From positions 1,440,396 to 1,504,395 of the forward strand of contig NZ_BMBA01000001.1 in NCBI RefSeq assembly GCF_017312485.1: DNA of 64,000 nucleotides, written 5' to 3'. Source of the stretch: Clostridium zeae (GTDB taxonomy: Bacteria > Bacillota > Clostridia > Clostridiales > Clostridiaceae). Numbering within the stretch: the first letter of the stretch is position 1; each line of letters begins with the position of its first letter. A program made the position numbers and the translations under genes. The notes beneath the pieces were generated by a model, which made no database searches, was not told the DNA's origin, and worked only from the letters and a program-made list of their open reading frames with translations. Below are positions 18,214-26,634 of the stretch, one piece after another.

Positions 18214-19018
18214 AGTATATCCCCTTGTTTATATCAAGTATATCAAACAAAAACTTTTTCATTTCTTTCCTATTAACTATTTTGTCTATTAATCCTTTTT
18301 TAAATAAAAACTCGGCTCTTTGTAAATCATTTGGTAGCTCTTCTTTTATAGTATTCTGTATTACTTTTTTACCTGCAAAACCTATCAACGCATTTGGTTC
18401 ACTAATTATTATATCTCCTTGCATTGCAAAACTTGCACTAACTCCCCCTGTTGTTGGATCTGTTAGTACTGATATATATAATCCACCTTGTTCCTTAAAT
18501 CTTGCTAACGTAAATGATATCTTTGCCATTTGCATTAGTGATAAGATTCCCTCTTGCATTCTTGCACCTCCAGAAGTACAAAACAATACCATAGGCAATT
18601 TTTCTTTACTAGAAAACTCCACTAATCTCGCAATTTTTTCTCCTACTACAGTTCCCATACTACCCATCATAAAATTACTATCCATTACTCCAATAGCTAC
18701 CTTTATTCCATGTATATTGCCACAACCTATAATTACAGCCTCATTTATTGAATTTTTTTCTTTGTTCTCTTTTAACTTTTCATCATAACCCTCAAATTTA
18801 AAAATATTCTTAGTTTCAATCTCAGCATGCATCTCCTCAAAAGTACCATCATCTATAATCTGATCAATTCTATCTTTAGCACTCAATCTTAGATGATTAC
18901 TACATTTAGGACAAACACTTTGATTTTCTTTCAATTCCTTTGTATATATAATATTTGAACACTTCTTACATTTTGTCCACATTCCTTTTTTAATCATAAC
19001 TCTACTTAACGAATCCAT
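18197..19018 (-). CDS. accD: Acetyl-CoA carboxylase carboxyltransferase subunit beta
   Basis: 273 residues. A four-cysteine zinc ribbon (C17, C20, C36, C39) is followed by the crotonase-like carboxyltransferase fold, with MGSMGTVVGEKI, FCTSGGARMQEG and LTDPTTGGVSASFA forming the CoA/biotin site. It pairs with AccA. The ATG at 19018 lies inside the end of accC (17-base overlap), so the genes are translationally coupled; an internal ATG at residue 8 is an alternative start. All key residues are present. Confidence 0.95.
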   Translation of the reverse strand: MDSLSRVMIKKGMWTKCKKCSNIIYTKELKENQSVCPKCSNHLRLSAKDRIDQIIDDGTFEEMHAEIETKNIFKFEGYDEKLKENKEKNSINEAVIIGCGNIHGIKVAIGVMDSNFMMGSMGTVVGEKIARLVEFSSKEKLPMVLFCTSGGARMQEGILSLMQMAKISFTLARFKEQGGLYISVLTDPTTGGVSASFAMQGDIIISEPNALIGFAGKKVIQNTIKEELPNDLQRAEFLFKKGLIDKIVNRKEMKKFLFDILDINKGIYYEPRK

Positions 19019-20375
19019 TCATTCCCACCAACTTATTCGATAAAAATTCTGTATTATAACTTCCGTTTAAAAATTCTTTTTGTTCCAACAACCAAGTTTG
19101 AAATTCTATATTTGTAATAATTCCTTCAAGTTTAAGTTCACCAAGTGCTCTCCTCATCCTCTGAATGGATTCATTTCTGTCCCTACCATAAGCAATTATT
19201 TTTGCAATCATAGAATCATAATATGGAGATATAGTACAGTTACTATATGCACTACTATCAATTCTAATCCCTGCGCCTCCTGGAAATATAAGTGTATATA
19301 TTTTTCCAGAACAAGGCTTAAAGCCATTGCTAGGATTTTCTGCATTTATTCTACATTCAATTGCATGTCCTCTTAAATTAATATCATCCTGGGTAAAAGA
19401 GAGCTTTCTACCACCTGCTACCATTATTTGTTCCTTAACTAGGTCAATGCTAGTAATTGATTCTGTAATTGGATGCTCTACTTGAATTCTTGTATTCATC
19501 TCCATAAAATAGTAATTATTCTTATTATCAAGCAAAAATTCAACAGTACCTGCATTAACATAACCAACTTCTTTTGCAACTTTAATGGCAACTTCTCCAA
19601 TCTCTTTTCTCAGTTCATCTGATATATAATTACAAGGAGATTCTTCAATAACCTTTTGATTATTCCTCTGCATCGAACAATCTCTTTCTCCTAGATGTAC
19701 TACATTTCCGTATTGATCCGCCATTATCTGAAATTCGATATGTTTTGGAGCTTTTATAATTTTTTCAATGTATATTTTTTCACTTTCAAAGCATGCCTTA
19801 GACTCTAACTTTGAAACGTAGTACTCCTTCTTAAGCTCATCATCATTATTAACTACTCTTATACCTTTCCCACCACCGCCAAAGGATGCTTTTAACATTA
19901 CAGGATAACCTATATTATTCGCTATTTTTATTGCATCTTCTAAAGAGTCTATCTCTCCATCAGAACCTGGTATTATAGGAACATTTAAGCTTTTCATTAT
20001 TTTTTTTGCTCTAGCTTTATCTCCCATCATTGATATAGTTTCACTATTAGGACCAATAAAGTTTATCCCGCATTCTTTACATATCCTCGCAAACTTAGGA
20101 TCTTCTGATAAGAAACCTACCCCTGGATGTATGCTATCTGCTCCAGTTACATCACATGCACTTATTATATTTGGAATATTCAAATAACTATCTTTAGCTG
20201 GAGCCCCACCTATACAAATTGATTCATCTGCGAGAGTAGTACTAAGTGCATCTTTATCTTCTTCAGAATATGCTGCAACAGTTTTTATACCTAATTCCTT
20301 GCAGGCCCTTATGATCCTTACTGCAATTTCGCCTCTATTAGCTATTAATACCTTTTTTATACCATTTCCCTCCAT
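19002..20375 (-). CDS. accC: Acetyl-CoA carboxylase, biotin carboxylase subunit
   Basis: 457 residues, normal length. The enzyme carboxylates the biotin on AccB using ATP and bicarbonate. The N-terminal Rossmann segment (KVLIANRGEIAVRIIRACKE) is followed by the ATP-grasp domain with the glycine loop KASFGGGGKGIRVV near residue 165, EKIIKAPKHIEFQIM, and the catalytic region FMEMNTRIQVEHPITE near 290. The C-terminal biotin carboxylase domain ends at about residue 445. It follows accB by 17 bases and overlaps accD. Confidence 0.96.
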   Translation of the reverse strand: MEGNGIKKVLIANRGEIAVRIIRACKELGIKTVAAYSEEDKDALSTTLADESICIGGAPAKDSYLNIPNIISACDVTGADSIHPGVGFLSEDPKFARICKECGINFIGPNSETISMMGDKARAKKIMKSLNVPIIPGSDGEIDSLEDAIKIANNIGYPVMLKASFGGGGKGIRVVNNDDELKKEYYVSKLESKACFESEKIYIEKIIKAPKHIEFQIMADQYGNVVHLGERDCSMQRNNQKVIEESPCNYISDELRKEIGEVAIKVAKEVGYVNAGTVEFLLDNKNNYYFMEMNTRIQVEHPITESITSIDLVKEQIMVAGGRKLSFTQDDINLRGHAIECRINAENPSNGFKPCSGKIYTLIFPGGAGIRIDSSAYSNCTISPYYDSMIAKIIAYGRDRNESIQRMRRALGELKLEGIITNIEFQTWLLEQKEFLNGSYNTEFLSNKLVGMNGFVK

Positions 20376-20392
20376 AATTCCCCCATCACCAC

Positions 20393-20833
20393 CTAACTGA
20401 TCTTAATCTTTACAAGTACATCACCATATCCTACAACTTCATTTTCTTTTTTGCAGATTTCAAATACTTCTCCTTCATACTGACTTTCTATTTCATTCAT
20501 AAGCTTCATAGCTTCTATTATTCCTATTACATCACCTTTTTTTATTTTTGCACCTACACTAAGAAAAGGCTCTTCTTCAGGATTTACCGAGTTATGAAAC
20601 ACTCCAACCATAGGAGCCTTAATTTCTTCTATCTTTGAGTTTTCATTAATACAATATGATTCTTTACAGCCTTTGTATTCACCATCTCTAAAAGAGGAAA
20701 TGCTATCTACACTTATCTCCTGATTGTCTATCTTCTCCAGCTTAATAGAATCGCCTTTTATATTAAGCTCAACTTTAGAAAAACTAGATTTTTCTATAAA
20801 ATTTAATAATTCCTTAATATCTCCAATATCCAT
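20393..20833 (-). CDS. accB: Biotin carboxyl carrier protein of acetyl-CoA carboxylase
   Basis: 146 residues from the ATG at 20833, which has a GGGAG site; a longer in-frame upstream start is not supported. The C-terminal biotinyl domain carries the biotinylation motif EAMKLMNE, with the acceptor lysine at residue 110 and the usual proline/acidic linker and APMVGVFH strand before it. The N-terminal 35 residues form the BCCP helix that binds AccC. It is the first gene of accBCDA, preceded by a 370-base non-coding stretch, so this unit likely has its own promoter. Confidence 0.94.
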   Translation of the reverse strand: MDIGDIKELLNFIEKSSFSKVELNIKGDSIKLEKIDNQEISVDSISSFRDGEYKGCKESYCINENSKIEEIKAPMVGVFHNSVNPEEEPFLSVGAKIKKGDVIGIIEAMKLMNEIESQYEGEVFEICKKENEVVGYGDVLVKIKIS

Positions 20834-21203
20834 TTTTATTCTCCCTAAAATATACAAAATTGTACCAATATCGATAAAAACATTTATTTAAAATTATTAA
20901 CCTTATAATATTATGGATTGAGTCTATATAAGAACTATACATTATTAACATATTCTGTATGAATAATATTAACGTAATATGGACAACTCCTTAATATTAT
21001 GACAATACTATAGCACTAATACTTAAAACTACGAATGTGACTAATTTAATATATTATTAGTAAGACTTTAGTATTTTGGTAAAAAAGAAAGGCTTTCAGT
21101 AAATGTATTCTTACTAAAACAAGATGATTTGTATCTAAATTATCTAACAATGATAATTATTTCTTTTAAAAGCTTATAAAAAATCTATAAGAAAATTTTA
21201 AAT
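20834..21203. other. Non-coding gap between the acc genes and the main cluster
   Basis: 370 AT-rich bases. It should carry the promoter of accBCDA and the end of the main minus-strand transcript. I see no strong terminator stem and no convincing -35/-10 pair, so read-through from the cluster into accB cannot be excluded. Confidence 0.5.
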
Positions 21204-22802
21204 TCAAAAATACATATGTATCTTTTCATATTCATTTACTTCTTTTTCATAGTTCTCAATAAATGAATCATACATTTGCTTGACGCTGTACTTTATAGAA
21301 ACCTGTTCAATCTTACGTATTGCATCATTTATTATGTCATCAAGCATATTAAATACTCGTTTATCACATAATAATTTGCTTGATAATATATTCAATTCAT
21401 TTCTTGTTATTGTCGTTAATTCTTCTTCTATTTTATTAATCTCATTCCATTTTAGTTCTATTCCATTGTGCTTAGCTATTTTGCTTATATATCTTACAGA
21501 ATCATACCAAAATGAATACGACTTCGTTATTTTATCAACAATCTTATAAAGTACTTCCACATCTGCATCAATAAATTTCCATTCAAAATCCCCTACTAGC
21601 AACCCCTTGCTATCTAAGTACTTTCTAACTGGCGTATCGTATAAAGCCATAAGCTTTCTATTTAATACATCCACTGGAATTTTGTATTCATTAACAAATT
21701 CAATATTTTGGCATATTTTTTTTACACTTGTAAATGGTGTAAAAGCAATATACCCAATTCTAATATGATATGGATCTTCACTATTATAAGAATAACCATA
21801 TTTATACAAAATATCTAATGCATTTTTTATTTCTTCGCTTGAAACATTCTTTCCTAATACTCTCAATTCCTCTTCATTGATATTTTCCACACCAATGTAT
21901 ATATTTTGCATTCCTGCTTTTTGCAATTTATCAATTGTTTGTTCATCAATTGCATCAATTCTCATCTGTATTCCAAATGCTGGTTTAAAACTTAATTTAT
22001 TAAAAACCCTTAAGATGTTATCAGCTTTTTCGTATCCTTCTTCTCCTTTTGGGATGAAACTATCATCCCAAAAACTGAAACGTGTTACACCATACTTACT
22101 ATTTAACATCTCCATTTCTTTTGCTAGACTTTCAATGCTTCTTTTTCTATATCTATCTCCCTTACACAATTTTGCAACACTTATATTAGTACAAAAAGTA
22201 CATCCTCCCAAACAACCTCTTCCACAAACTATACTTACTTCAAAATGTCTTACTTTATCACTGTTTAATTCTTTTATTCTCTCTTCCAACGTGTCTCTTG
22301 CCATGAATGGGATGGCATCTAAATTTTGGATTAGTTCCCGCTTCTTATATGTTCTACAACTTTTAGTGACAACTCCAGGTATAGCTTCAAATTTATATCC
22401 CCTATTTATTGCATATGCCACATCTACAATTGTTAGTTCCCCTTCACCTACCATTACTAAGTCTATATTATCCAAGTCCAAAAGATCATTATATCTTAAT
22501 GATGCCCCTCCACCGCCACAGCCAATTATTGTATTAGGCAATTGCTTTCGGATTACATCACTCATTTCTTTTATCAATTTAAGCGATATATCAGTTGATG
22601 ACAAAACTGATATCCCCACAAATTCATATTCTTCTTCACTACATTCTTTTGCTAACCCCTTATAGTCTTCGTCTCCATATATTTGAGGATCGTACACCCT
22701 AACATTAAAACCTCTGTCTCTCAAATAAGCTGCCAAGAACAATATTCCAACAGGCTCACAATAATCCTTCTTAACTATACTATTTACTAATAACAACTTC
22801 AT
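21204..22802 (-). CDS. B12-binding-domain radical SAM protein (cluster, 532 aa)
   Basis: Residues 1-140 match the cobalamin-binding domain of class B radical SAM enzymes (LLVNS, PVGILFLAAYLRDRG, VGISVLSST, GEGELTIVDVAY). Residues about 185-420 form the radical SAM barrel with the 4Fe-4S cysteines C197, C201 and C204 (CLGGCTFC). A helical C-terminal region of about 110 residues follows. Members of this class methylate unactivated carbons or rearrange rings. Its reaction here is unknown. A GGGGTG site precedes the ATG at 22802. It is the last gene of the main minus-strand series. Alternatively it could be a B12-independent member, since no DxHxxG box is present, as is common in this class. Confidence 0.85.
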   Translation of the reverse strand: MKLLLVNSIVKKDYCEPVGILFLAAYLRDRGFNVRVYDPQIYGDEDYKGLAKECSEEEYEFVGISVLSSTDISLKLIKEMSDVIRKQLPNTIIGCGGGGASLRYNDLLDLDNIDLVMVGEGELTIVDVAYAINRGYKFEAIPGVVTKSCRTYKKRELIQNLDAIPFMARDTLEERIKELNSDKVRHFEVSIVCGRGCLGGCTFCTNISVAKLCKGDRYRKRSIESLAKEMEMLNSKYGVTRFSFWDDSFIPKGEEGYEKADNILRVFNKLSFKPAFGIQMRIDAIDEQTIDKLQKAGMQNIYIGVENINEEELRVLGKNVSSEEIKNALDILYKYGYSYNSEDPYHIRIGYIAFTPFTSVKKICQNIEFVNEYKIPVDVLNRKLMALYDTPVRKYLDSKGLLVGDFEWKFIDADVEVLYKIVDKITKSYSFWYDSVRYISKIAKHNGIELKWNEINKIEEELTTITRNELNILSSKLLCDKRVFNMLDDIINDAIRKIEQVSIKYSVKQMYDSFIENYEKEVNEYEKIHMYF

Positions 22803-22861
22803 TAGTTCACCCCTTTACTAATAAATCGCTTATCCTTTATATATTTAATTTTACGCAACGT

Positions 22862-23623
22862 TTATAATAAAAAGCTTTTATCGTATTCATTCGTTTTCAA
22901 ATCAAACGGAAGTCCATGGCCTGGTATTATAACATTTGTCTTCTCTGAAGCTATAGTGATATTGCGAACAATATCTTTATAATCACCTTTAGGTAAATCA
23001 CCTTGACCAATAACGCGATCAAACCATCGCTTGTTTGTAACAGCATCTCCGCATATAACAATTGATCTACATCCATAATTTATTCTGACACCTCTCGGAT
23101 CATCAGAATGTCCATAGAACTGGATAAACTCCAATGTATCAAATAATTTTTCAACATCATCAATGAAAACTATATTATCATACTGCTTTTGAGATAATGG
23201 GGCTATGCTTTGATATATTTTCTTTTTCTGGCTATCCATAAATCCGCTGTTATAAAATTTTTTCCAATTAGAATCATTAAATACTTCATCCATTGCATCA
23301 GTTTCTGTATATTTTTTCTTCATCAAAACAACATTTTCATATGCTTTAAGCTCAGCTTTTGTTGTATAAATCTTAGCATTCTCAAACATGCTCAAATTTG
23401 AAAAATGATCTATATGCATATGTGTCAATATAACAGCATCAATGTCACATGGATTTAGATCTAACTTATTTAAATTCTCCAAAAGTTGTCCCCTATGTTC
23501 AAATGAACCAGTGTCCACAAGAATGTTATGATTCAAAGTCTTAATATAAGTACATGTACCAGAAAATTCAGGAAACCCCACTCCCTTTAGGATTATTTTC
23601 ACATTAGTAATAGTATTCAGCAT
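22862..23623 (-). CDS. Metallo-beta-lactamase-fold hydrolase (cluster)
   Basis: About 253 residues. The di-metal site is complete: HMHIDH near residue 69, a further histidine in FYGHSDDPRG, the bridging aspartate in ICGDAV and the last histidine in IIPGHGLPF. In the upstream half, VDTGSFEHRGQLLENL is typical of the glyoxalase II/lactonase/thioesterase-like branch. It may act as the missing thioesterase or as a lactonase for the cluster; this is inference. Start uncertain: the ATG at 23623 or a GTG at 23635, both overlapping the end of the preceding flavoprotein gene. Confidence 0.8.
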   Translation of the reverse strand: MLNTITNVKIILKGVGFPEFSGTCTYIKTLNHNILVDTGSFEHRGQLLENLNKLDLNPCDIDAVILTHMHIDHFSNLSMFENAKIYTTKAELKAYENVVLMKKKYTETDAMDEVFNDSNWKKFYNSGFMDSQKKKIYQSIAPLSQKQYDNIVFIDDVEKLFDTLEFIQFYGHSDDPRGVRINYGCRSIVICGDAVTNKRWFDRVIGQGDLPKGDYKDIVRNITIASEKTNVIIPGHGLPFDLKTNEYDKSFLL

Positions 23624-24353
23624 CCAATAAACCACGTTCCTTCCAATATTTGTAGATGACTTTTGTATATCTTTTATTATTAATCCAGCGCTGTTTTACC
23701 TTCTCAAACATAGCCTTATCACTCTCCGAAGGTTCTATAGTTATTTCTTTATCAACTACCTTCTTTAATGTGGAAAGAATTGTACTTAGATCGACTTCAA
23801 AATCATCCATATTATCAATTAATAAATTACCGAAAGCATCTCCTAGTACGCTAGCACTCAGATTCCCAATATACTGTGACCCTAACATTTTAAATGCTTT
23901 AGACATGAACAGTTTTGCAAGTTCATCAGATAGGTTATAGGTTGTTACAGAAATGCATGGTTTTGCAATGAATTTAGGAATATGAAAATATTCTGCCAAT
24001 CTATCAAAAAAACTTTTCGTCTTACCTGGAATTCCCATGCAATAGACTGGTACTCCAAATACTATCACATCTGCATCAAGCATCTTATTTACTATAAACT
24101 CTACACTATCATCAGGCATATCCTGCAATGGACATTTCCCTCCTGGAACGCAACATATTGCGCAGCTATTACAAGGCACTATATTATAATCATTCAATAA
24201 TAAAGTTTCGATATCACAATTAGGAAAAACCCCTCTAAGCCGGTTCTCTATGTGGTTAAATACGAAACCCGTATTGCTCTTACCTCTCTTAAAGCCTATT
24301 TTTTCTTTAGATGCTTGTGTACCATTAATCATTAAAATCCTTATCTTGTCCAT
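23604..24353 (-). CDS. Flavodoxin-fold NAD(P)H-dependent oxidoreductase with cysteine cluster
   Basis: 249 residues. The N-terminal flavodoxin-like fold begins RILMINGTQASKEK, where the NADPH-dependent FMN reductase family places its FMN phosphate loop. Next is the compact cysteine motif CNSCAICCVPGGKC near residue 61, characteristic of iron-sulfur flavoproteins (Isf) of anaerobes, then FGVPVYCMGIPGKTKSFFDR for the flavin ring. It could deliver electrons to the CrtI-like or radical SAM enzymes of the cluster. AGGAGA precedes the ATG at 24353. It overlaps the MBL-fold gene. Confidence 0.85.
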   Translation of the reverse strand: MDKIRILMINGTQASKEKIGFKRGKSNTGFVFNHIENRLRGVFPNCDIETLLLNDYNIVPCNSCAICCVPGGKCPLQDMPDDSVEFIVNKMLDADVIVFGVPVYCMGIPGKTKSFFDRLAEYFHIPKFIAKPCISVTTYNLSDELAKLFMSKAFKMLGSQYIGNLSASVLGDAFGNLLIDNMDDFEVDLSTILSTLKKVVDKEITIEPSESDKAMFEKVKQRWINNKRYTKVIYKYWKERGLLDAEYYY

Positions 24354-24373
24354 TTATTTCTCCTATCTATTCC

Positions 24374-25432
24374 TTAACTAATAAACAAGTAACCACTTGC
24401 AAAGTTTTTAATTACGATACGTTCAAGTTCATCAATTGCCAATTTTTCAGTTATACTAGTTTCCTCCAAAAGCCTCTGCCCATAATTGTCTTCTTTAAAA
24501 ATACCTGTTTTTATATCATCACTACTTTTTTTAAGAAGCTTTGCTATTTCTGACCAATTACTAGCTAAATTGAAATATATATCACTCATATGAGTTAAGT
24601 CATTTATACCAAGTAGATTACCAGCTTCTTTAAGAAATCTTGCATATATCTTTCTAAAATTTCCTCCGCCTGTTCCAACAGTTTCTAACATCATATATGC
24701 TATATATGCATTTTTTCTTACTTGCTCTTCATTTTTCTCAATAGGCCAATATGTTACCTGACGCAAGAATTTTTCCATTCCACTGAGCCCTGTCTGAGTA
24801 GTTACTGGATGCTTCATTGTATGTATGTTGTATCCAATTCCACGAAAAATAGCATCCTCTACTTCTAATTTCTTTTGTGGGAAATAAAAACTTATCCACA
24901 TATTTGCTGATGGAAATTCACCGATATCAGAATTACGTGCCTTAGCAAGCTCCTCATAACTTACAATCTGTATATTTTGCCAAGCATAATCAACGAGAGC
25001 AACTTTATGAGCATCATCATCATAACCTACGAGGCATGCCTTGTGACCACCATAACGTACATAATCAAAAAGAGAAAAACGTGATTTCATATAAGGAAGA
25101 AGTGCTGCATCAACATCTAAGATTACAGGTCGGTCCGAATCAATTAATTTTTTCACCTCGTTCCACGCCACATCATTATCGTATGATATATTGATGTCAG
25201 TAAAAAAGCCTAGGTGCTGGCCTATTTTTTCCTCAATATCATGCCCTCTCCCAAGTATCATATAGTAGGATGGTGACCAGCATTTTCTATATAAAAAACC
25301 AAGTCCTGAACCGATTCCAAAACACATTTCTTCACTTAGATTAATATTATATTTCCTTAGTACATCGCTCATCAAAGTGGAGCTGCAATGCGAACCAATA
25401 TAATGATCTATATTGGAGACATATTTCATCAT
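24374..25432 (-). CDS. BtrH_N/DUF4872 family protein with Cys-His intact (copy 1)
   Basis: About 352 residues from the ATG at 25432, nine bases after AAGGAAGG. Residues 15-16 are the HC pair of the BtrH_N domain (papain-like), and the fold continues with FGIGSGLGFLY, the second histidine in GGHKACLVGYD and the aspartate in VDYAW. The C-terminal half (GMEKFLRQVTYW to NFRKIYARFLKEAGN) is a DUF4872-type helical domain. BtrH of butirosin biosynthesis moves an acyl chain from an ACP to an amine, so a similar ACP-to-amine transfer is likely here. It is directly preceded by a related gene lacking Cys and His, and the two may form one complex. Confidence 0.82.
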   Translation of the reverse strand: MMKYVSNIDHYIGSHCSSTLMSDVLRKYNINLSEEMCFGIGSGLGFLYRKCWSPSYYMILGRGHDIEEKIGQHLGFFTDINISYDNDVAWNEVKKLIDSDRPVILDVDAALLPYMKSRFSLFDYVRYGGHKACLVGYDDDAHKVALVDYAWQNIQIVSYEELAKARNSDIGEFPSANMWISFYFPQKKLEVEDAIFRGIGYNIHTMKHPVTTQTGLSGMEKFLRQVTYWPIEKNEEQVRKNAYIAYMMLETVGTGGGNFRKIYARFLKEAGNLLGINDLTHMSDIYFNLASNWSEIAKLLKKSSDDIKTGIFKEDNYGQRLLEETSITEKLAIDELERIVIKNFASGYLFIS

Positions 25433-25486
25433 TAAAATCACCCTTCCTTATTTCCATGAAACCAGTATTAGTAAATACTCTTCACA

Positions 25487-26629
25487 TTAACTAACTGTCA
25501 ATTTGCTTTTGCTAAGCTTTTCATATACCTCATCAGTAGTACATTTTAATAGTGTGCATGCCTCCACTTCTAGCTTAACTATCCGTTCCAAAGCCTGTAC
25601 AATATCATTTACTTCATCTTTTACTAAAGTACTATTTCTTATCAAGTTAAGTACTTCACTCCACTCTTCAGCAAGTTTTTCATAAAGACGTGCCGGCTCT
25701 AAAAGTACTGGATAATACTCGCTAGCTTCATAAAGAAATTGAGCATACGTCTTTCTATATAGTCCTGTTCTTCCATATTGTATTTCACTAGTATAATAGA
25801 TCTTTTCAATGGCATCCTTTAGTTTTTTATCTATATGCTGACACATACATTCTTTTATATCTAAATAAAGTTGCTTCATTCCATCTATCCCAATAATATA
25901 ATCATCATTAAAAATAACAGGCGACTCTAGATTGCTAATATCATCTTTTATTGATTCAAGTAAAGCAAATTTAGGTGGGTTAAGTTGTTTATGCTTAGGA
26001 ATCAATATATCTATCCATTCATACTCAGCATTTATATACGCCTCTCTATGAGAATGCATTTTCATAAATTCATTGTAAGGAATTATTATTGTTCCATTAA
26101 GATTTACATCAAGACAAATGATATCGCGAGTTTCTTCGTCAATTCCTGCAATAATTATGGAATACCCATTTAAATAGTAACCGTGATGAATATTAAATAT
26201 ACGTTCAGCATATTTGCAATCTTCAATAGTTGTTTGATAACTCTGCCTAAGGAAACCGTGATACAACGTTAAATTTACCTCAGCAATAATTGGAATACCT
26301 TGCGATAGCATACCAACATAACTTTCATACGCCTTTTTATCAGAATTACCTCTATAAACATCAAGCCATACGCGTAAATGTTTTGCAAGGCGCCGTCTAT
26401 CCTTTGAGAAACTGCCAGCGAAATATGTTCCTTCGACTATAAAATCCGGTGAAAGTTGATACTTTTCACCTCTCATATACTCAAATGACATTCCCATACC
26501 TATCCCGAAAGCCATGTGTGGAGATATGTTATAACCATAATAATTACATATTTCCGCATATAGCCGTGCTATATGCGGAACATCAAACGATGTTGGTTCA
26601 TGATTTCTTATAATTTTTTTTAACAACAT
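25487..26629 (-). CDS. BtrH_N/DUF4872-like protein lacking the catalytic Cys and His (copy 2)
   Basis: 380 residues aligned by eye with its downstream neighbour: ISPHMAFGIGMGMSFEYM matches LSEEMCFGIGSGLGFLY, and GRTGLYRKTYAQFLYEAS matches the DUF4872 block. The position of the nucleophilic cysteine holds histidine 19 and the second catalytic histidine is tyrosine (NGYSIIIAGID in place of GGHKACLVGYD). It keeps the fold signature but should not form an acyl-enzyme. It probably supports the intact partner encoded 54 bases downstream. The start overlaps no other frame and lies 5 bases after the CrtI-like gene. Confidence 0.75.
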   Translation of the reverse strand: MLLKKIIRNHEPTSFDVPHIARLYAEICNYYGYNISPHMAFGIGMGMSFEYMRGEKYQLSPDFIVEGTYFAGSFSKDRRRLAKHLRVWLDVYRGNSDKKAYESYVGMLSQGIPIIAEVNLTLYHGFLRQSYQTTIEDCKYAERIFNIHHGYYLNGYSIIIAGIDEETRDIICLDVNLNGTIIIPYNEFMKMHSHREAYINAEYEWIDILIPKHKQLNPPKFALLESIKDDISNLESPVIFNDDYIIGIDGMKQLYLDIKECMCQHIDKKLKDAIEKIYYTSEIQYGRTGLYRKTYAQFLYEASEYYPVLLEPARLYEKLAEEWSEVLNLIRNSTLVKDEVNDIVQALERIVKLEVEACTLLKCTTDEVYEKLSKSKLTVS

Positions 26630-26634
26630 TGCGA

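Noticed and set aside
21877..22665. 262-codon plus-strand frame opposite the B12 radical SAM gene
   Set aside because: The minus-strand protein has the full radical SAM motifs; the plus frame has none and no ribosome binding site.
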